Below are positions 1 through 11,283 of a stretch of 64,000 nucleotides of DNA, one piece after another. The notes under the pieces were generated by a model. That model saw nothing but the letters and a program-made list of their open reading frames with translations, had not been told where the DNA came from and did not search any database. The translations under genes were made by a program, and so were the position numbers. Each line of letters begins with the position of its first letter. Position 1 is the first letter of the stretch. The stretch is from the NCBI GenBank assembly GCA_009809945.1, contig WTPW01000193.1:398611-462610 (forward strand), read 5' to 3'. Source of the DNA: Gigaspora margarita. Lineage: Eukaryota > Glomeromycota > Glomeromycetes > Diversisporales > Gigasporaceae.

Positions 1-1184
1 ATAATACAGTCATTCTTCAACATTACCAATTTACCTACACTTTTTGGTTTACATACGTAAAGTGATGATTAAATAGAATTAATAAATTTATTTCTATATA
101 ATTACTTAATATAGAATAATTAAAATAATGTGATTTTAAAAGATAAAAAAGATTTATAACATTTATGATAAATTTGAAGGTATTTATCAACTACTTGATC
201 AAATTTAATAAATTTTTTTTATCAAATCTGTTAAATTCAATAAACAATATTTATTAAATTTGATCAAGCAGTATTAAAATTTTTTGATTAAAATTATTAT
301 CTTTGAACTAAAATTAATTTAAATTATTAATTAAGATATTTTTAGATGTTTCTGAGATTTGGTACATTGATAAATGTACAATCTAACTATATGTATAACT
401 TTTAGTTATCTAATTTAACATTATAAAGTATATTTTTATAAAATGCATGGATCTAAACTATATTGTATTATTTATACGGTGCAGGACACTTAAAGGCTAC
501 ATTTTAAAACTTGTCCCATTTTCAAAAATTTTATATTGAAATTTGATGTCTTTGTGAATTCTTGTATTTTGATTGGCTTAAAATTAATTATTAAAAATAT
601 TTTAAAATTAATTTTAAAATTAATTTAAAATTAATTTTAAATTAGCCAATAGCAGTAAGCCAAAATCATGTGACTTGTCCCATTTTGAGCCAAATTTTTA
701 CGTATCATATAAAAATACTCTACTTTTAAACACATTAATTAAAAAAGTATTCAATGTTTTTTTAAAAATTAAGGCCGCTAAGTTGTAGCAAATTAGCTAA
801 ACTACAAAATAGTGGCTTGTTTTTTGTGATATTATTTTATATTACATATTATTGGCTATTAAAATTTGGGAAGCCTTTAAGCGTCCCACACTATATGTTT
901 AATAAAAATTCATTTAGATATTTGTCTAAGTACAATTTGCTATAACAGCAATTGGTCTTTACTAAAATATTAACTTACTAAGAATTTTGTATACAAATGT
1001 TATATTTGTTCAATTTGTAACTAGCTATTATATGATATTTAATAATATTTGTTTTTATTTTTTCAAAATTTTTACTTAGCTAATTGATGATTAAGCAGGT
1101 TTTTCTTTTTAATATACTTAAGTTTGTATAGGTTTTTATATTTTGGCTATTTTTTTTCTTTGTTGTTTATTTTTATATTTTTAT
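1..1184 (+). repeat. Segmental duplication, copy A (matches 11753..12378)
   Basis: The window opens with a sequence that recurs downstream of the nucleoside hydrolase gene. Both copies carry the 'cagtcattcttcaac' start, the 'cactttttggt' stretch, the 'gtacattgataaa.gtacaat' block and the 'cttactaagaa.tttgtatac' block in the same order and orientation. Copy A is longer because a MITE (479..892) and nearby sequence lie between blocks that are almost adjacent in the other copy. Homology stops near 1184, where a small hairpin starts. No coding sequence was seen here. Confidence 0.8.
479..892. mobile_element. MITE with ~20-bp terminal inverted repeats
   Basis: The left end (ggtgcaggacacttaaaggc) is matched in reverse complement at 872..892 (right end reads gcctttaagcgtcccacac), with about four mismatches. 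The 414-bp interior is non-coding and carries two direct copies of 'cttgtcccatttt'. It sits inside duplication copy A and is absent from the paralogous segment at 11753..12378, although that copy also lacks some flanking sequence. The termini resemble the MITE at 3739..4160. Confidence 0.7.
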
Positions 1185-1270
1185 AGCTACCAAATTGTTA
1201 ATTAATGTCAAACCCATTGATGCATAGTGTGTCAATAGATTTGATATTGATTAACAATTTGGTAGCTATA
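1182..1270. repeat. Short hairpin element, 21-bp perfect inverted repeats
   Basis: The arms are tatagctaccaaattgttaa (1182 onward) and its exact complement ending at 1270, around a ~47-bp loop. It lies at the point where homology to the 12.3-kb duplicate ends, so it may mark an insertion or breakpoint. Confidence 0.7.
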
Positions 1271-1412
1271 AACAGTTATCAGTTATAGGACATGTTACGC
1301 TAGGTGATAATTATAATAAAAATTATAATAAAAATATATGAATTTACTATAAACTTTAAGCCTCACATTATTTTCAACTTACATATTAACTTTTTTCAAA
1401 TTTTGCGATTAA

Positions 1413-1769
1413 GGATAGAGTACAATATCAATCATTTTCATATATGATCATCATGCAAAAAATTTTTATATAGGGGCAAAAATATGCATTGATAATTTTT
1501 GAGAACGTATCCAATTTTGGCCAAAATTTTGTGGCATATAGGTCAAACCCTTCTATTTATGGTAGTGAAACTTTAAAGCCACAAATTATTTAAAAAAATC
1601 TGCTTGTATATATTGTCAATTTTCCTAGGACAATTTGGATTTTCTTAGGTTGTACAATATAAATAATATACAATAACATATGATCATCACCTGATTTCAA
1701 TTGAATGTTATTGTAAAAAAAAATTAGTAATGTGATCACTATTAAAATGTAGATAGTTGTACTCTACCC
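1413..1769. mobile_element. TTAA-target MITE nested in FB1
   Basis: The element is bounded by TTAA at 1409..1412 and 1770..1773. Its TIRs are ggatagagtacaa and ttgtactctaccc. The other arm of the host palindrome keeps the empty site gcgaTTAAgcat (complement of 3351..3364), so the TTAA is a target duplication. TTAA duplication is characteristic of the piggyBac superfamily. The 357-bp body is too short for a transposase. A related TTAA element is at 15781..16307. Confidence 0.8.
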
Positions 1770-2290
1770 TTAAGCATATTGAAAATAGCAGATTAAGGTT
1801 ACTTAGAACACTTTTTTAAAATTTTGCCAATTTTGCACTTTTTCTAAATGTAACTCTGTTAAAAACAAATATTTACAAATATTAAATCAGCAGTTATGTG
1901 TAAAATTATGTTCTGAACAACTTTACTTAGTAGCAAAACATAGGTTACCTTGTAAGAAAAATAGGTTGGCTATATTCTAAAGTTGAAAATTTTTATTTGG
2001 CAATATAAAACCCCTTTTTTGTAAAGCTAACCTGCTTTGGAAAACTTGTTAAGCATGTAATTCTACTCATATTGGTCAAAACGCGTTTTCTAGGACCTTT
2101 TACTAAGTGAAAAATGGGTTTTAAGTTAGAAAAAAATTTTTTCTTTTAGAAATTTTTTTTCTATCTTTATCCCCATTTTTCACTTAGTAAAAGGTCCAGG
2201 AAATGCATTTTGACCTTAACACAAGTAGAATTACATGCCGAACAAGTTTACTTAGAAGCCCAAAGCAGATTAGCTTAACAAAAAAAGGGG

Positions 2291-3117
2291 CATATCAGCG
2301 AATCGGCATAACTGGGTCTATTTTTTTGATAAACTGTTACACAAAAATTTGCACCTAAGTAACATTGAAAACTAACAAATGAAGTACTTGTTACAACTAA
2401 CAAAAGAGCCTCTTTGATGTCTAGACAAGTTAAAAAACCAATAAAACTTAATAAAAGAGCTATGCTAAGCTGTAGAAAGAAGTACTTTTATCATTTGTTG
2501 AAATACTCAGGTGTTTTAGAAGGGTCCGTATTATTTCACTGAAAATCACTTCACAGACACTCCATTTCACTGACAAATTATTCACTGACAAGTTCATTTT
2601 ACCGACAGTTCACTTCACCGAAGCTCATTTCATCGACAAGTTTTTTTCTATAGAGCACACTAACTTTAACCCTAATTTTACCCTGACCCTACCCTGACCC
2701 TAATGACAATGACCAGAATTACTTTGTCAGTGAAATGAGCTTCAGTAAATGAACTGTTGGTAAAATGATCTTGTCGGTGAATAATTTGTCGGTGAAATGG
2801 GGTGTCTGTGAAGTGATTGTCGGTGAATTGATTGCCACCCGTTTTAGAATGGGTTGGGCATTGAGAAATGGGTTGGTAACTATCAAGGGTAAATTTGGAA
2901 GCCAATTTTCAAAAAAATGGCCTTTTTAATCTACTTTTGGCTTATAATTAAATATATAATTTCATAATTTTCTACGTACTTAATTATAAATACAAAGCTG
3001 GTTAAAAAGGCTGTTTTTGTGAAAATTTGCTTTGTAATAAATTTTCATGTAAAATTTTTTTGATAATCCTCAATCATTATTGGTTGAGCCGATATGCTAT
3101 GCTGATCCGCTGATATG
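2291..3117. mobile_element. TIR element (family T2), copy 1
   Basis: The ends are catatcagcgaatcggcata and its near complement ending ...ccgctgatatg at 3117. Removing 2291..3117 rejoins 'aaaaaggg' to 'gttttatattg', restoring the complement of the left FB1 arm (caatataaaacccctttttt). The interior holds a GTCRGTGAA-type repeated cluster at 2545..2825. A second copy in the opposite orientation is at 8800..9769. No transposase was seen. Confidence 0.75.
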
Positions 3118-3584
3118 GTTTTATATTGTCAAACAAAAATTTTCATCTTTAGAATATAGCCAACATATTTTTCTTACAAGGTAACCTATGTTTTGCTACT
3201 AAGTAAAGTTGTTCAAAGCATAATTTTACATATAACTGCTGATTTAAAATTTGTAAATATTTGTTTTGACAGAGTTACATTTTGAAAAAGTGCAAAATTG
3301 GCAAAATTTTAAAAAAGTGTTCTAAGTAACCTTAATTTGCTATTTTCAATATGCTTAATCGCAAAATTTGAAAAAAAGTTAATATTAAGTTGAAAATAAT
3401 GTGAGGCTTAAAGTTTATAGTAAATTCATATATTTTTATTATAATTTTTATTATAAACAAACACTCATATATCAACAGGTGTTACATGTCCTATGACTGT
3501 TATGATCTGCAAATATGGGCCAATAAGAATAAACAAAAAAATGCATGATAGACCAGTAATAGACCAAATATTGCAAATTCACAG

Positions 3585-3660
3585 ATATGGTTTTTTTTTC
3601 TTTTTGTTTTTTTTTCTTTTTCTTTGTTCTTTTTGTCTTTGCTTTTTTCTTTTTTTTTTT
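3585..3660 (+). repeat. Poly-pyrimidine tract
   Basis: T-rich run with scattered C. The open frames across it on both strands are composition artefacts (poly-Phe or poly-Lys) and not genes. Confidence 0.7.
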
Positions 3661-3738
3661 TGTAAATATATGAAAGTATTTCTTATATTTCAAACTCTGT
3701 TAATTTTCCCATTCATATTAAACAATTAATTTTAACTA

Positions 3739-4160
3739 TGGTGCAGAAAAGCTTAACTAGATATTGTTTCAATTTTGTATATGCAGTATAACCTAAATTA
3801 GCCAATCAGATTACTAGAATAGTAATACAAATCTAATTAAAATTTTTTTAAAAAAATTTTATTATTTAAATCTGAATTTTGATTGGTCAAAAATTATTTT
3901 ATAATAAAAATCAAAGTTTTTAATTGGTCAAATTTAAAAATTATATATGTTTCAATTTGTATTTTTAATATAAAAATAATCTAACTTTAAAAGCTATTAA
4001 CTTCTTATAGAGAGCATATTTTAAAATCTGACTGATAATTTTATAGAACTTGTCTTAAAAAACAAAGTTACCTGTCAGTTTTTTAAAATTTTAATTTTTT
4101 AAAAAGTTAATAGATTTTAAAGTCATCTATTATATTGGCGAGTTAAGGTTTCCTGCACCA
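3739..4160. mobile_element. MITE with TA target duplication
   Basis: The TIRs tggtgcagaaaagcttaact and agttaaggtttcctgcacca are flanked on both sides by TA (3737..3738, 4161..4162). This fits a Tc1/mariner-like target preference. The interior is non-coding, with CCAAT-like and polyA/T runs. Confidence 0.7.
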
Positions 4161-5045
4161 TATAAAAGGACAATATTTGAATTCTGACGGGTCACGGGTC
4201 AAAACAAAGTTGGCCGCCAAACCTAAATTAATTGTCTCGGAACCAATAAAATTTCAGAATATTGTATAACAAGACACTAACAAAATAAATACGTATGTCT
4301 GTGTGTAGCACAAATTTTAAATACTGCCGGGCATAGTATATATAGTGCCCTGGCACTGCATTTTAATGGTACTGTACGTACACGATGCCTACTACTGTAC
4401 TGGCAATTCTGTCAAATTATCTAAAATTTTTTTTTTATTGGTCTAAGTCATGCTAAGAAGCATCATTTGACAACAATATAAGTTCAAATAGGCCTCGCTA
4501 AGATATGTTTTATTTGTCAAACTAAATGCCTTAGAATTAGAATGCCTACCTCATTATCAAAATTTTTAGAGTACATACATATGTATATATGTACATACGC
4601 ACGTACGTACCAATTGAGAAATTTCTGTTTCACAAAATTAGTCCATATAAAAACTTAATTTAAATATGTAGCGATAATAAAGTAATACAAATTCTTTTAC
4701 TAGTTATTTTCTTATCATATAAAATAAATGTTTTTTTCGAGCAAATCTTTATGGTAATATTTACCAACTAAATATAATTCTATATAAGGCTTGCACCTGG
4801 CACTTGGTAAGGATGGATCATACGTATATGAAATAAACTCATGTCATGAGTAAAATTTGGGCGATCAAATCTTTTATGGTAATGCTTACCAACTTTATTT
4901 ATGATATCAATAGCGTTAAATTAAGAATTGGCGTTCGAATCATTCCTCTTAATTATATTTAATGTTAAAGGTTGCATAAAATTTTATGCAAGGGTTGTTC
5001 AACTAATGTTAACTTTAAAATTTTTTCTTTTTTATATGATATATT

Positions 5046-5106
5046 GACCCGGGTCATGACCCGGGTTGATACACTGACCCGTAATTGTTAACCCGGGTCA
5101 CTAGTT
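5046..5106. repeat. GACCCGGGTC palindrome cluster
   Basis: Two abutting copies of a CCCGGG-centred palindrome (gacccgggtcatgacccggg) are followed by 'tgacccgtaattg' and 'acccgggtca'. Related 'gacgggtcacgggtcaa' lies at ~4184. These are conspicuous GC islands in an AT-rich region. They may be ends of a degenerate TIR element (about 4184..5106), but I could not fix its limits. Confidence 0.4.
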
Positions 5107-5109
5107 TCC

Positions 5110-5265
5110 GACCAGGTAAGAGCTCTATATTTAGGTTATTAGCATCTATTCATTTGCGTTTACAAGATTTAATTCTCAAGTATTTATTCGCAAAATATTG
5201 TATTGACTATGTCTTATACAGATGAACAATGACGAGGCCTTTACGCGATTAAAGTTGCACTAATT

Positions 5266-5310
<45 letters not shown>

Positions 5311-6681
5311 ACACCAGGTGTTCTCAAGAATCTCAGAACATCTTGTTTATCACATAACCTTAAGTATATTTATATTAAATCAGTTCAGAATGAGGACGAA
5401 GGTGATTAATAGATCAACTAATGCATTGAAAGTAACTTTGGTAAATTAGTAAATACGGTACCTAATAGAAGCACACATTGACCTTAACTGAATATCAATT
5501 TGGCATACTCATTCCTTTCTATTCTAATCAACCAGTCCAAACCGGCTTTTCCCGCATATTGATACGAATTAGATTACGCTAGATAATAACACGCCCGTCG
5601 TTTTCAGTAACATCTTTTTTTATTTAATAATTACACTCTTCCTCTTCTTCTCTTACTTTAATTTAGATTATTTCTTCGAATGTCTAATCGTTTGGACGAC
5701 TTGATTATGTGTATATTATCAATATCAAGCAGTAATGATATTATTGCATGTAAATTAATATTTATTTAAACAAAAAGTTATATGCATTCAAAAAAAAGCT
5801 CTTACGGCCAAATCAAATTATTAACGTTCGTAATAAAAAATGTAATTTTAATGTAAATTTTAAGGTATGTTTAACCTCCAGGAGAGACCGTCCCGATATA
5901 CGGATATGCGGTGTAATTATTTAGATGTATTATCGTTATTAGCTTTTTACTGAATATAGGTTAGACCGTGCAATTTTATCTATGGTAGTTTTATCTTTAT
6001 GCAGAAATCTACAATCAAAATTTTCTTGAAATTCTAGGAAAGTTTACTTCCGCCTTTTTTATAGACATTTAAATATTGCAATTGCAATTGCTATTGTTCT
6101 TTACAACAATACTATGTGTATAAATATAAATATTGCGGTGAAATCTTCTTTTAGCCCTTTTATTGGTTTTTTTTTTTTTTTTTTTTACAAGATTTACAAA
6201 TATATTAATTGTGTATCGCATTTATTTTTACTGGACAGGTGAATTGATAATCACTGATCTTCAAAGTCATACTGTAATATCGCAGCGAAAGAATTTATAA
6301 TCATTTATAAATTTAGGTTATGTCCATGTCAAACATAATTAGGACTTGACTCTGCGATAAGATTATCAGTATAAAATAAGTGTGAAGTTTGAATCGAAGC
6401 CGAGGCCTAAGTGCTGTTATTTATATTTATTAAAAAAGTATAAATTTAAAAAAATTTTAATTTCGATTTTTTTATTATGATAAAATAAAAATTTTAAATT
6501 ATCAATAATTGATAACGCAATGCATCAGTAAGTACATTTTTTATAAAATTTATTTAGCTCCATAAACCTACATAAATATTATATAAAATTTTTATATCGA
6601 CATATATAGTTAGAATGGTTGTGCAAAACTTAATAATTATTTTAAGATTTTATATATAAATACAAGTGTTATTGTTTATCG
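5110..6681. other. Intergenic stretch, no gene seen
   Basis: AT-rich sequence with a 42-nt poly-A run (5268..5309) and a poly-T run near 6170..6186. The small frames found here start in homopolymers. I see no conserved protein, RNA or TIR pair. Confidence 0.5.
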
Positions 6682-7227
6682 AGTTTACTAAAACACACCA
6701 CTGGTGCCAACACCACAATGATTTTTCACCAATCACATTTTTTAAATGCAGTGTAACGTAAAGATCTTGTGTAACATAAATTTTTTGCCATTTTGCTATT
6801 TTTTTCAAAAATACCTTCTAACTCAAAATTTCATCTATAAAACAGGACCCCGGACAATTCTATGGTAGGTGGGGGTAAAAAAGTGGGTAGATTTTGGGTC
6901 AATTTCACCTTAATTCTGGTCAAAATTAAGAGTTAATTTTAATTTTGACCAGAATTAAGGTGAGTTTGGCCCAAAAAATCTACCCACTTTTTACCCCCCC
7001 CGCCTACCTTAAGATTGTCCGGGTCCTTATAAAACCACCTTTTTTTTTTAAAAAAAAAAAATTCCTTGTGGAATTTCACTATATACTATACCTCACCCTA
7101 ACCCCTAACTATTAACTATCACTTAACATTTATTAAATTCAATTTTTGTTTATTTTTTTTGTATATTGATCTTCACGTTACACCACATACTGGTGTTGAA
7201 CACCAGTGGTGTGCGTTTTAGTAAACT
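6682..7227. mobile_element. TIR element with internal long hairpin
   Basis: The ~25-bp ends agtttactaaaacacaccac and the complementary right end (7201..7227) differ at one base. Inside, 6845..7026 is a near-perfect hairpin: the left arm starts 'ggaccccggacaattc' and the right arm ends 'gattgtccgggtcc', with ~85-bp arms meeting at 'aagagttaatttt'. It is non-coding. Sequence next to the hairpin ('ctataaaac', 'cttctaac') resembles the element near 61153..61468. Confidence 0.8.
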
Positions 7228-7430
7228 TGATTATTTATATAATAGCTATATAAAAATAATTTATTTAACTTCTGCTATTTCTGCTATTTCTGCATAATTT
7301 TAGATGGAATTTTACATGGATCTATGAATCTATGTAAAAACGTACTTTGTATGTGTTATTGTCATTCCATCAGCTATTTCTAATGGGTTTGCAGCGAAAC
7401 CGCCCAGACGTGCAATTTCTAGTTATCATT

Positions 7431-7685
7431 AGGCCACGCAAAGTTAATTTTTCGTTTTGCATTACCCGCCGACCCATTTTTTCCAATTTTTTTTTTTTTT
7501 TTTAAGTCCCAATTGTGCCAATTATTCTATTTAATTTTTTTCCAGAAATTACTCCGGCATCACCCGATGGAGACCTTGGTTTTCCGAAATTGTCCGATAG
7601 GACCGATAGAAAAAATCCATCTGCCAACTCCAATTTTCTGATTTCGAGTTATGCAAAGCGTAAAGTTAACTTTGCGGTGGCCTTA
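7431..7685. mobile_element. MITE with 'aggccacgcaaagttaa' ends
   Basis: The left end (7431..7462) reads aggccacgcaaagttaattt and the right end (7651..7685) is its imperfect complement, ending ctttgcggtggcctta. A third end of the same family stands alone at 7785..7818 after a 33-nt poly-A run (7721..7753). This suggests a composite or partly deleted second copy. Confidence 0.65.
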
Positions 7686-7716
7686 GATGCAACATAAGAC
7701 TATTAATTTATGACAG

Positions 7717-7756
<40 letters not shown>

Positions 7757-7784
7757 GACCGACCGACCGGAAATTTTGAAACCC

Positions 7785-7818
7785 ATGCAAAACGAGAAAT
7801 TAACTTTGTGTGGCCTTA
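7785..7818 (-). repeat. Solo terminal repeat of the 7431 family
   Basis: Reads atgcaaaacgagaaattaac and ends gtgtggcctta, complementary to the end at 7431. It has no partner of its own in the window. Confidence 0.6.
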
Positions 7819-8218
7819 TGTAATTTTGGGTTTACGATGTTGATTTTAAATTAAGTATTCAGAAGCAATAAATTCAGCCTTACCAAAATTTAGTATCAAC
7901 CGCCGATAACATTTTTTTTTAAAAAAAAATTTATTGAACCAATTACGAACTTTTTTTTTAAAACCTTCAAAATTTTAATAGTTACGACAATCAAAATGTG
8001 TTTTTTATTTTTGAAATTCTGTACCGGTATTCAAAATAAGGCGCATGGGCGCTATGTTAATACCAAATTAGCAACAGCGAAACAAATATTAATAAAAAAA
8101 AATATTATCTCTTGCATCGTTAGTAGAGGTGCAGGCGAAACTTGGATCATTGGGATGTGCCGTGTTGAAACTCAGTTCTAGCTAGCTCCGGCAAATTAAA
8201 ACCTGCGACTTCACTGAT

Positions 8219-8480
8219 ATAGTTACGGCATGATGTATAATATGTCTTGTGCCGAACTTACATAACATGTTGTAACTCGTATTGTGTGCCGTAACTTATT
8301 TTATTATGGTAACTTAGTAAATTTTTAGCGAAGCAAAAAAAAAACAAAATAAACCTATATTTTAACTAAATTTTGCTATGAAGTTAATCAGCTACGAAGT
8401 TAATCATAATTATCACTATGACATCATTAATTAGTTACGGCAAGTTACGACATTGATTAATTCGTTACGGTAAGTTATAA
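8219..8480. repeat. GTTACGGYA inverted and direct repeat cluster
   Basis: Motifs 'gttacggca', 'tgccgtaac', 'gttacggcaagttac' and 'gttacggtaagttat' recur in both orientations over ~260 bp. This is probably the remains of a small foldback element. A frame running through and beyond it to 8844 crosses into a transposon end and is not credible as a gene. Confidence 0.45.
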
Positions 8481-8799
8481 CATTATGGTATTAATTTTGT
8501 TTATGGGATCATATTGCCGCAGAACCCACTGGGAAGACGATTCCCAGTATTGGCGTCTCATCATTCAAGCATACCTGAATCCAAATTTGAAATTTCTAAT
8601 AGTAGATATGATCGAGAACTCAACTAGGGGTCATCATGTCATAAAATCATTCGATTTCTATATCCAATCAGAATCAAGATTTTGTAGACGAACGCAAAAC
8701 TCGAAGGTAAAACATACTCTACGTACTTCGTACTACGTTCCTGGTATAATACTTTTTATTGTTCTCATGATTGAGTTAAATTTAGCATTTGCATTTTGG

Positions 8800-9769
8800 C
8801 ATATCGGCCGATTTGTTTTGACCCCAAAATCAACCAATCATTGATCGAGGATTATCAAAGAAATTTTACACGAAAATTTATTATAGAGCGAATTTTCACA
8901 AAAACAGCCTTTTAACCAGCTTTGCGTTTATAAAATAATTAAGTACATAGAAAATTACGAAATGCATGTATTTAATTATAAGCCCAAAGTAGGTTAAAAA
9001 GGCCATTTTTTTTGTCCGAATTTATCCTTGATAGTCCATCAAAGATTTGATGGGTCCCAAGGGAGACCGTCCCAAATTAGGAAATTGATTCCGACATGGT
9101 TACACAATTCATTGAAAATCTTTTTATACAGTTTATAATAGTCTTTGTGCGAGGTCATCGGGTGGCTCATTTGTGTTAACGAACTAAAAAATTTAGCGAA
9201 TTTTGTGGCTTTCACATTGTACTTTAATAATATCTGGTTAATCCCATTTAATCCCGCAGCTTTTATATTACGATTGTTTTTACTAGGTAAACATTAGATA
9301 AACCGTAATATAAAAGCTGCGGGATTAAATGGGATTAACCAGATATTATTAAAGTACAATGTGAAAGCCACAAAATTCGCCAAATTTTTTAGTTCGTTGT
9401 ATAACACAAATGAGCCACCCGATGACCTCGCACAAAGACTATTATAAACTGTATAAAAAGATTTTCAATGAATTGTGTAACCATGTCGGAATCAATTTCC
9501 TAATTTGGACGGTCTCCCTTGGGACCCATCAAACAATGCCCAACCCATCCTAAAACACCCGAGTATTTCAACAAACGGTAAAAGTACAGCTTAGCATAGC
9601 TCTTTTATTGAGTTTTATTTTGGTTTTTTACTTGTCTAGACGTCAAAAAAGCTCTTTTGTTTGTTGTAACAAGTGCTTCGTTTGTTAGTTTTTCAACGTC
9701 ACTTAAGAGCAAATTTTCGTGTAACAGTTTATCGAAAAAAAGGCCCAAAAAATCAAATCAGCCGATATG
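8800..9769. mobile_element. TIR element (family T2), copy 2, inverted relative to copy 1
   Basis: The ends are catatcggccgatttg (8800) and caaatcagccgatatg (9754..9769). The body matches 2291..3117 in reverse complement: 'aagtaggttaaaaaggcc' at ~8986 pairs with 'ggcctttttaatctactttt' at ~2920, and the 'cttttattgagttttat' and 'cttgtctaga' blocks also match. It is interrupted by the long palindrome at 9046..9533. Confidence 0.8.
9046..9533. mobile_element. Long near-perfect palindrome (227-bp arms, ~31-bp loop)
   Basis: The left arm (9046..9272) starts tttgatgggtcccaagggag. The right arm (9304..9533) is its complement, ending ctcccttgggacccatcaaa, and only a few differences were seen by eye. 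The loop is 9273..9303. It is nested in T2 copy 2: copy 1 carries the 'tgggttgggcattg' junction sequence without this insert. RNA across it would form a long hairpin. The near-identity of the arms suggests a recent origin or gene conversion. Confidence 0.85.
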
Positions 9770-10085
9770 AATCTTGTATTACATTTTAAAGCATTAAATT
9801 TAATAAAAAGGGGTGCGCGTTATTTCGGGACGCGCATGGGCGCTATTTTGAGCAAAATAGTTAAATTTTTTAAAAGTCAAATCCGAAATAACGCCCCAGC
9901 CCGTTATTACGCGCAAATACAGTACATAAATAGATCAGAAAAAAATAAATATATCCAAAAAAATAATATATGCAGCAATTCGAAAATATATTTAATGCTG
10001 AAGAATAAATATACGTATTTTATGTTCACACTTATTTTGCTCTTCACATTCAAGAGGAATACTATCAATAAAACAATATTTTAAA
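9770..10085 (+). other. Upstream flank of the nucleoside hydrolase gene
   Basis: About 315 bp between the T2 element and the start codon. It includes a small GC-rich inverted repeat ('gcgttatttcgg' near 9808, 'ccgaaataacgc' near 9884) and a 15-mer 'gcgcatgggcgctat' also present near 8041. An open frame spans it but looks like repeat sequence rather than protein. No clear TATA element can be assigned in such AT-rich DNA. Confidence 0.45.
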
Positions 10086-11283
10086 ATGGAGATTAACATA
10101 CACTTTGTCTTTATCGTTCTTTTTATGTTCATTAGCTTTTCAATCGCTAGTAATGAACATCAAAAACAAATTCCAGTTATTATTGATATAGATGGTGAAG
10201 TTTCTGACTTTCTTGCGATTCTTTACGCGCTTAAATCCAAGGAATTCGATGTACGTGGTGTTACTTTCGACGGTGACGGATGGTCTCATGCAGGTATTTT
10301 AATAGTGTAACTAAAATTGCATTTTTAGGTCAAGATAATAATTATATCGATTGATAGCTTCAGTCCAGAACATTGTCGATATTGCGGATGATATTTATTT
10401 TGGAAAAAACCTTCCTGTCATTCTTGGGGCTGATTATTCCCTGTACGACTCCGACAGACACCCAGATACCTTAGGTAGTCCTGGCTGTACTTATCAAAAG
10501 TCGATTCCAGAAGGTGCCTTCGGAAAACGTGATCAAGATTTTCTATACGGCATTAATCGGCAACTTAGGTTATCAAAACGGTTATGGTATGACACTATTA
10601 AAGGTTTTAATATTACTAAGGACCTTGCTAATCTCATTGATGCTACGTTGGAACAAACCGGAAAAAAACCTACAATTATATTAACTGGTCCAGCAACAAA
10701 TATTGCAACATTTTTACGTGCATTTCCAACTTATACTGCAAAAATTGACAAAGTTTTCTGGATGGGTGGCGTTTTAAATGTTCCTGGAAATGTATTTACT
10801 GTATCAAATGATTCTCATGCTGAATATAATGTTTACCTTGATTGTGTTGCTGCTCGAGAATTGATTACTTCTGACTTGGATATTACTTTGGTACCACTAG
10901 ATTTTACAGATCAAATTCTACTTAGTCCTGGTGTTTACGAAATACTCTCAAAACTCAAAAGTTTTTATGGCAAGTTTGTATATAAACTATTGTCTATTAT
11001 TCGTAAGGTATTTCCTGGTGGAGACTCTACATTCTTTACAGCTTATTATCTTTGGGATCCTATAACAATCGCTGTTGCTAAAGACATTGGTGTTGCTAAA
11101 ATTGTATCAAATCGTTCATTGACTGTTACTTGTAATGGAGACCGGATTTATGACGGACAGTTTGTAAAGTCTAAAACACTTACAAATTCAAAATTTAAAG
11201 TTGCAATTGACGCTATTGTTAGTAAACCTATTGAAAACTCTCCATTTTATCAAGATTTTCTTAATGTAATTGATTGTGATTAA
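10086..11283 (+). CDS. Secreted nucleoside hydrolase (NSH3-like), two exons
   Basis: Predicted to cleave the N-glycosidic bond of ribonucleosides outside the cell or in the secretory path. Joining 10086..10293 to 10358..11283 gives 377 residues. Residues 1..22 form a hydrophobic signal peptide ending IAS. The metal-site motif is D34-I-D36-G-E-V-S40-D41; the usual DxDxxxDD has Asp where S40 sits. Other family marks are LTGPATN (178..184), an AEYNVYLD block (224..231) matching the E-x-N substrate region, and LWDP (301..304) with the late Asp. The closest resemblance I recall is to single domains of plant extracellular NSH3. The frame is free of stops and the codon use is ordinary, so I take it as functional. 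It is isolated among transposons. S40 could alter metal binding or activity. Confidence 0.9.
10294..10357 (+). other. Intron of the nucleoside hydrolase gene (64 nt, phase 1)
   Basis: The donor is gtattt after 'catgcag'; the acceptor is 'gattgatag'. This junction makes GCA G|CT and restores ...GWSHAASVQNIVDI..., which aligns with the family pattern (GWxxAA...). The nearer 'tttttag' at 10328 would run into a TGA. A CAG at 10363 is also in frame but would delete two residues (Ala-Ser). Confidence 0.8.

Larger units (their letters stand above)
1280..3499. mobile_element. Foldback element (family FB1), host of two nested insertions
   Basis: The termini are cagttataggacatgttac on the left and the near-complement gttacatgtcctatgactg on the right. 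Arms run inward as long imperfect inverted repeats; for example, the segment ending 'ttttgcgattaag' at ~1413 pairs with 'cttaatcgcaaaa' at 3354. A smaller hairpin at ~2030..2283 contains the shared 'cacttagtaaaaggtcc' segment. Two younger insertions interrupt it (1413..1769 and 2291..3117). A cleaner full copy is at 45888..46951 and a partial one starts at 61469. There is no coding capacity. Confidence 0.8.

Noticed and set aside
3472..3729. Overlapping open frames on both strands
   Set aside because: Products of a poly-pyrimidine tract (poly-Phe on one strand, poly-Lys on the other).
8485..8844. 119-codon plus-strand open frame
   Set aside because: Starts in the GTTACGG repeat cluster and ends inside the T2 element terminus; no motif, so chance frame in repeats.
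9767..10084. 105-codon open frame immediately upstream of the nucleoside hydrolase
   Set aside because: Begins in a transposon end and contains a small inverted repeat; composition and content do not look like protein.
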